From Phreatobacter aquaticus (GTDB lineage Bacteria > Pseudomonadota > Alphaproteobacteria > Rhizobiales > Phreatobacteraceae), in assembly GCF_005160265.1 (NCBI RefSeq), contig NZ_CP039865.1, forward strand, positions 572,501-636,500: a stretch of DNA of 64,000 nt. Direction: 5' to 3'. Below are positions 60,702 to 64,000 of the stretch, in pieces (the first letter of the stretch is position 1; each line of letters starts with the position of its first letter). The notes beneath the pieces are model-generated. The model was not told the DNA's origin and searched no databases. It saw only the letters and a program-made list of their open reading frames with translations. Position numbers and translations under genes: made by a program.

Positions 60702-61580
60702 ATGACCATCCGCCCTCGCCGATCCGCCCTCTACATGCCGGGATCCAACGCCCGCGCCATCGAGAAGGCGCGCACCCTTGCAGCAGACATCGTCATCCTC
60801 GATCTCGAGGACGCCGTTGCGCCCGACGCCAAGGAGATGGCGCGTGGTCAGGTGGCTGCGGCTGTTCGGCAGGGTGGCTTCGGCCCGCGCGAGATCATGG
60901 TGCGGATCAACGGGCTCGACACGCCCTGGGGCGCGACAGACCTCGCGGAGCTTGCCGGCTGCGGCGCCGACGTCATCCTGCTGCCGAAGGTGAGCGATGC
61001 AGCCTCGCTGATCGCTACGGGCGAGGCGCTGGCCAAGGCCGGCATGGCCGACAACACGCGGATATGGGCGATGATGGAAACGCCTCTCGCCATGCTCAAT
61101 GCCGGTTCCATCGCGGCCGCCGCCAGCCACCCGGCAACGCGGCTTTCGGGCTTCGTGATGGGCACCAATGACCTCGCCAAGGAGACCGGCGCGCGGATCG
61201 TGCCCGGTCGCGCGCCGATGAACGCCTGGCTGATGACCTGCCTGGCCGCTGCCCGTGCCCATGGGCTGGCCATCCTCGACGGCGTCTGGAACGAGATTGC
61301 CGACGAGGCGGGCTTCGTCCGGGAATGCCAGGAGGCCCGCGACATGGGCTTCGACGGCAAGACTTTGATCCACCCCAACCAGATCGCCCCCTGCAACGCA
61401 GCCTTCTCGCCAGCTGACAAGGATGTCGCCTGGGCCCGCATCATCATCGCAGCCTTCGAGCAGCCGGAGAATGCCACCAAGGGCGCGATCCAGATCGAGG
61501 GCCGCATGGTCGAGCGGCTCCATGCCGACATGGGCAAGCGGCTGGTCGCGATCGCCGATGCGATCGCCGCCCGCGCCTGA
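60702..61580 (+). CDS. CitE/HpcH-type CoA ester lyase
   Basis: A 292-residue TIM-barrel lyase of the HpcH/HpaI and CitE family, cleaving or forming C-C bonds of CoA thioesters such as malyl- or citramalyl-CoA. The start RRSALYMPGSNARAIEKART, the acidic DLEDAV site (Asp34-Asp37), MVRINGLDTPWG, and GFDGKTLIHPNQI are all present. Homologues act in methylmalyl-CoA or itaconate pathways; the exact substrate is unknown. It diverges from the oxidase gene. Confidence 0.9.
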   Translation: MTIRPRRSALYMPGSNARAIEKARTLAADIVILDLEDAVAPDAKEMARGQVAAAVRQGGFGPREIMVRINGLDTPWGATDLAELAGCGADVILLPKVSDAASLIATGEALAKAGMADNTRIWAMMETPLAMLNAGSIAAAASHPATRLSGFVMGTNDLAKETGARIVPGRAPMNAWLMTCLAAARAHGLAILDGVWNEIADEAGFVRECQEARDMGFDGKTLIHPNQIAPCNAAFSPADKDVAWARIIIAAFEQPENATKGAIQIEGRMVERLHADMGKRLVAIADAIAARA

Positions 61581-61647
61581 CCCGCAAGACCACCCGTTGC
61601 CCTCGCTGCCACTTCATGACAGAGGGGAGACAACGACGAGGAACGCC

Positions 61648-62238
61648 ATGGCCATAGCGGCCGCAGACATCGACATCCAGCAGGTGCGGCAGGCCCTCGG
61701 CACGCGATCCATCGTGCTGGTGGGTCTCATGGGCGCCGGAAAGTCCTCTATCGGCCGCAGGCTGGCCAACCGCATGGGCCTGCCCTTCATCGATGCCGAC
61801 ACGGAAATCGAGAAAGCGGCTGACATGACGATCCCGGAGATCTTCGCCAAGCACGGCGAAGCCTATTTCCGTGCCGGTGAGGTCCGCGTCGTTGCTCGCA
61901 TTCTCGAACAGGGCCCGCAGATCCTGGCAACCGGCGGCGGCGCCTACATGAACGCCGAGACCCGGGCCAACATTCGCGCCCGCGGCTTGTCCATCTGGCT
62001 GAACGCTGAGCTCGACGTGCTGCTGCGCCGGGTCAAGCGCCGGGCCGACCGGCCGCTGCTGAAATCCGGCGATCCAGAAGGCGTCCTGAGGCGCCTGATC
62101 GACGAGCGCTATCCGGTGTATGCGGATGCAGATCTCACCGTCATGTCGCGTGATGCAACCCATGACGAGATCGTCGACGAGGTGCTGGCGGCCCTTGCGC
62201 ACCACCTGCTGCCGCATGGCGAAGGACAATCCACGTGA
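61648..62238 (+). CDS. aroK: Shikimate kinase
   Basis: Phosphorylates shikimate at the 3-OH with ATP in aromatic amino-acid synthesis. The 196-residue protein has the P-loop GLMGAGKSS (26-34), the shikimate-site FIDADTEIEK, the GGGAYMN loop, and the lid arginine region RADRPLLKSGDP. The N-terminal 18 residues precede the core. GAGGAA lies about 5 nt before the ATG. Its stop overlaps the GTG start of aroB by 4 bases, so the two are coupled. Confidence 0.96.
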   Translation: MAIAAADIDIQQVRQALGTRSIVLVGLMGAGKSSIGRRLANRMGLPFIDADTEIEKAADMTIPEIFAKHGEAYFRAGEVRVVARILEQGPQILATGGGAYMNAETRANIRARGLSIWLNAELDVLLRRVKRRADRPLLKSGDPEGVLRRLIDERYPVYADADLTVMSRDATHDEIVDEVLAALAHHLLPHGEGQST

Positions 62239-63371
62239 CTGCCGCAACCGCCGATGATGCGCCGACCCAGGTCCCGGTTATCCTTGGCGACCGCTCCTAT
62301 GACATTCTGATCGGCACGGGGCTGATCGAGTCGGCGGGCGAGACGATTGCTGCACGCTATCCCGGACGCGCCGTCGCCGTTGTCACCGACGCCCATGTCG
62401 GGGCCATCCACGCCGAAGCGCTGGAGGCAGGGCTTGCAGGAGCTGGCATCCGCCATCAGCGCATCACCGTGCCGCCGGGCGAGGCGACCAAGCGCTTTGC
62501 CATGCTGGAGCAGGTGGTCGACGAGATCCTGGCCGCCCGCATGGAGCGCGGTGACATCGTTCTCGCGCTGGGTGGCGGCGTGGTTGGCGACCTCGCGGGC
62601 TTTGCCGCCGCCATCGTGCGGCGCGGCATGGGCTTCATCCAGATGCCGACGAGCCTTCTGGCACAAGTCGATTCCTCCGTCGGCGGCAAGACCGGCATCA
62701 ACACGCGCCACGGCAAGAACCTGGTCGGCGCCTTCTACCAGCCGGGCCTGGTGCTGGCCGACACCGACGCGCTCGATACCCTCTCCACCCGCGAATTCCG
62801 CGCCGGTTATGCCGAAGTCGCCAAATACGGACTTATCGACGATCCCGCCTTCTTCGGCTGGCTCGAACAGAACTGGCGCGGTGTCTTCCAGGGCGGACGC
62901 GATCGCGTGCACGCCATCGCGGTCTCCTGCCGGGCCAAGGCCGCGGTGGTGGCGCGCGACGAGACAGAGACCGGCGACCGGGCCCTGCTGAACCTAGGGC
63001 ACACATTCGGCCATGCTCTGGAATCCGCCACCGGCTATGACGGCTCGCGTCTGGTCCATGGCGAGGGCGTCGCCATCGGCATGGCCCAGGCCTTCCGCTT
63101 CTCGGCGAAGCTCGGGCTCTGCGCGGCCGATGATGCCGCCCGCATGGCCGCTCATCTCACGACGGTTGGATTGCCGACCGAACTCGCCCATATTCCCGGC
63201 GGCGTCGGCGATGTCGACCGGCTGATGACGGCGATCGGCCAGGACAAGAAGGTGTCGCGCGGCGCGCTGACCTTCATCCTGGCCCGCGGCATCGGCCAGA
63301 GCTTCATCGCCAGGGACGTCGATCCGGTTGCGGTGCGCGCCTTCCTCACCGAGGAATTGGCGCGCATCTGA
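62235..63371 (+). CDS. aroB: 3-dehydroquinate synthase
   Basis: NAD- and metal-dependent enzyme converting DAHP to 3-dehydroquinate, the second step of the shikimate pathway. The 378-residue protein has LALGGGVVGDLAGFAAAIVR, the IQMPTSLLAQVDSSVGGKTG substrate site, and metal-ligand regions GYAEVAKYG, LNLGHTFGHALE and HGEGVAIGM. The GTG start at 62235 overlaps aroK. The aroK-aroB-CorC-type order is common in Hyphomicrobiales. Confidence 0.97.
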   Translation: MTAATADDAPTQVPVILGDRSYDILIGTGLIESAGETIAARYPGRAVAVVTDAHVGAIHAEALEAGLAGAGIRHQRITVPPGEATKRFAMLEQVVDEILAARMERGDIVLALGGGVVGDLAGFAAAIVRRGMGFIQMPTSLLAQVDSSVGGKTGINTRHGKNLVGAFYQPGLVLADTDALDTLSTREFRAGYAEVAKYGLIDDPAFFGWLEQNWRGVFQGGRDRVHAIAVSCRAKAAVVARDETETGDRALLNLGHTFGHALESATGYDGSRLVHGEGVAIGMAQAFRFSAKLGLCAADDAARMAAHLTTVGLPTELAHIPGGVGDVDRLMTAIGQDKKVSRGALTFILARGIGQSFIARDVDPVAVRAFLTEELARI

Positions 63372-63439
63372 AGACTGCCCCGATCGGGCATCGTGCCCCG
63401 GTCGGCGGGATAGCCGCCGCTGCGGCGGCCGAGGAGACG

Positions 63440-64000
63440 ATGGAAGACATCATCATCAATCCCTGGCTGGCGCTGGCCATCATCGTGCTGAGCCTGATGC
63501 TGTCGGCCTTCTTCTCCATGGGCGAGACCGCCATGTCGGCGGTCTCCAAGGCGCGCATCCTGGCGATGGAAACCGCAGGCGACCAGCGGGCCGGCATCAT
63601 CAACCGGCTGCTCAACACCCGCGAGCGGCTGATCGGCGCCATGCTGGTCGGCAACAATGTCGTCAACATTGGCGTCTCCGCCTTCACCACCAGCCTGCTG
63701 GTCGGCCTGTTTGGCACCGAGGGCGTGATCTATGCCACCGTGATCATGTCGATCCTCATCATCGTCTTTGCCGAGGTGATGCCGAAGACAGTCGCCATCG
63801 TCCGACCGGAACAGGTCGCGCTGAGGATCGCCCGCCCGGTCTACTGGGTGGTTGCCATCCTCGGGCCTGTCCTGTTGGCGATCGAGGCGGTCGTGCGCGC
63901 CTTCCTCCGGCTGTTCGGCCTCAGGATCAACGAGGGCCAGTCGGTGCTATCCGGGGCCGAAGAGCTGCGCGGCACGGTCGACCTGATGCACAAGGAGGGC
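63440..64000 (+). CDS. CNNM/CorC-family (DUF21) transporter, 3' end outside the window
   Basis: The first 187 residues of a HlyC/CorC-type membrane protein, truncated by the window end with the frame still open. The DUF21/CNNM transmembrane domain is visible: LAIIVLSLMLSAFFSMGETA, ERLIGAMLVGNNVVNIGVSA, then IIVFAEVMPKTVAIVRPEQV. A hydrophilic segment (LRINEGQSVLSGAEELRGTV) leads towards CBS domains outside the window. The family exports or imports Mg/Co-type divalent cations. GAGGAGA lies 2-3 nt before the ATG at 63440. It follows aroB by 68 bp on the same strand. Confidence 0.92.
   Translation, partial: MEDIIINPWLALAIIVLSLMLSAFFSMGETAMSAVSKARILAMETAGDQRAGIINRLLNTRERLIGAMLVGNNVVNIGVSAFTTSLLVGLFGTEGVIYATVIMSILIIVFAEVMPKTVAIVRPEQVALRIARPVYWVVAILGPVLLAIEAVVRAFLRLFGLRINEGQSVLSGAEELRGTVDLMHKEG

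Overview
The window is a 64 kb chromosomal segment from a GC-rich alphaproteobacterium, most likely of the order Hyphomicrobiales (Rhizobiales). The evidence is TrmFO-type tRNA methylation, the aroK-aroB-CorC-type order, an ffh/rpsP/rimM/trmD/rplS cluster, UvrB with a long basic N-terminal extension, several orphan Bug-family binding proteins, and palindromic intergenic repeats of a kind common in this order. A Phreatobacter- or Bosea-like genus is a guess only. I saw no tRNA, rRNA, CRISPR array, transposase or integrase.

Layout. 0-10.5 kb: M23 cell-wall peptidase (5' end may lie outside the window), trmFO, a secreted DUF2259-type protein, clpB, a MOSC protein, a fatty-acid hydroxylase-like membrane protein coupled to a BaiN/HI0933-type flavoprotein, and a small secreted protein. 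10.5-12.5 kb: the one clearly foreign-looking patch, with a GIY-YIG nuclease gene between two 132-bp palindromic repeats, then an AT-rich gene of unknown function (11399..12451). 12.5-20.1 kb: uvrB, a DUF2892 membrane protein, ppk2, a secreted FG-GAP-like protein and a NIT-HAMP-MCP-PilZ receptor. 20.3-28.1 kb: metC, LysR, two Bug proteins, DUF3237, a lipoprotein, an L,D-transpeptidase, an amino-acid binding protein and a small protein with DNDPRDG repeats. 28.3-33.2 kb: a minus-strand translation operon (ffh, rpsP, rimM, a HAD phosphatase, trmD, rplS). 33.4-40 kb: a nitroreductase-like protein, small membrane proteins, a DUF2161 nuclease-fold protein, an EAL phosphodiesterase, an ankyrin protein, a small secreted protein and an alpha/beta hydrolase. 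40-45.4 kb: mntH, nhaA, and divergent oxyR/katA (metal, sodium and peroxide homeostasis). 45.5-53.2 kb: diheme cytochrome c, DoxX, a helix-hairpin-helix protein and a TetR-RND efflux operon. 53.2-61.6 kb: catabolic genes (LysR/mmsA divergent pair, Bug, MlrC-type M81, PanE-like reductase, DAO-type oxidase, CitE-like lyase). 61.6-64 kb: aroK-aroB and the start of a CNNM/CorC-type transporter running off the end.

The most unusual structural signal is a topology seen twice: an intact gene, then unrelated cargo just after its 3' end, then a same-orientation duplicate of that 3' end (ppk2 tail at 16559..16608 and 17710..17759; the tail of the 38375..38806 gene again at 36709..36779). The best candidate for undescribed biology is the AT-rich gene at 11399..12451 with its repeat-bracketed GIY-YIG neighbour. 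No multi-gene novel system could be demonstrated from sequence alone.
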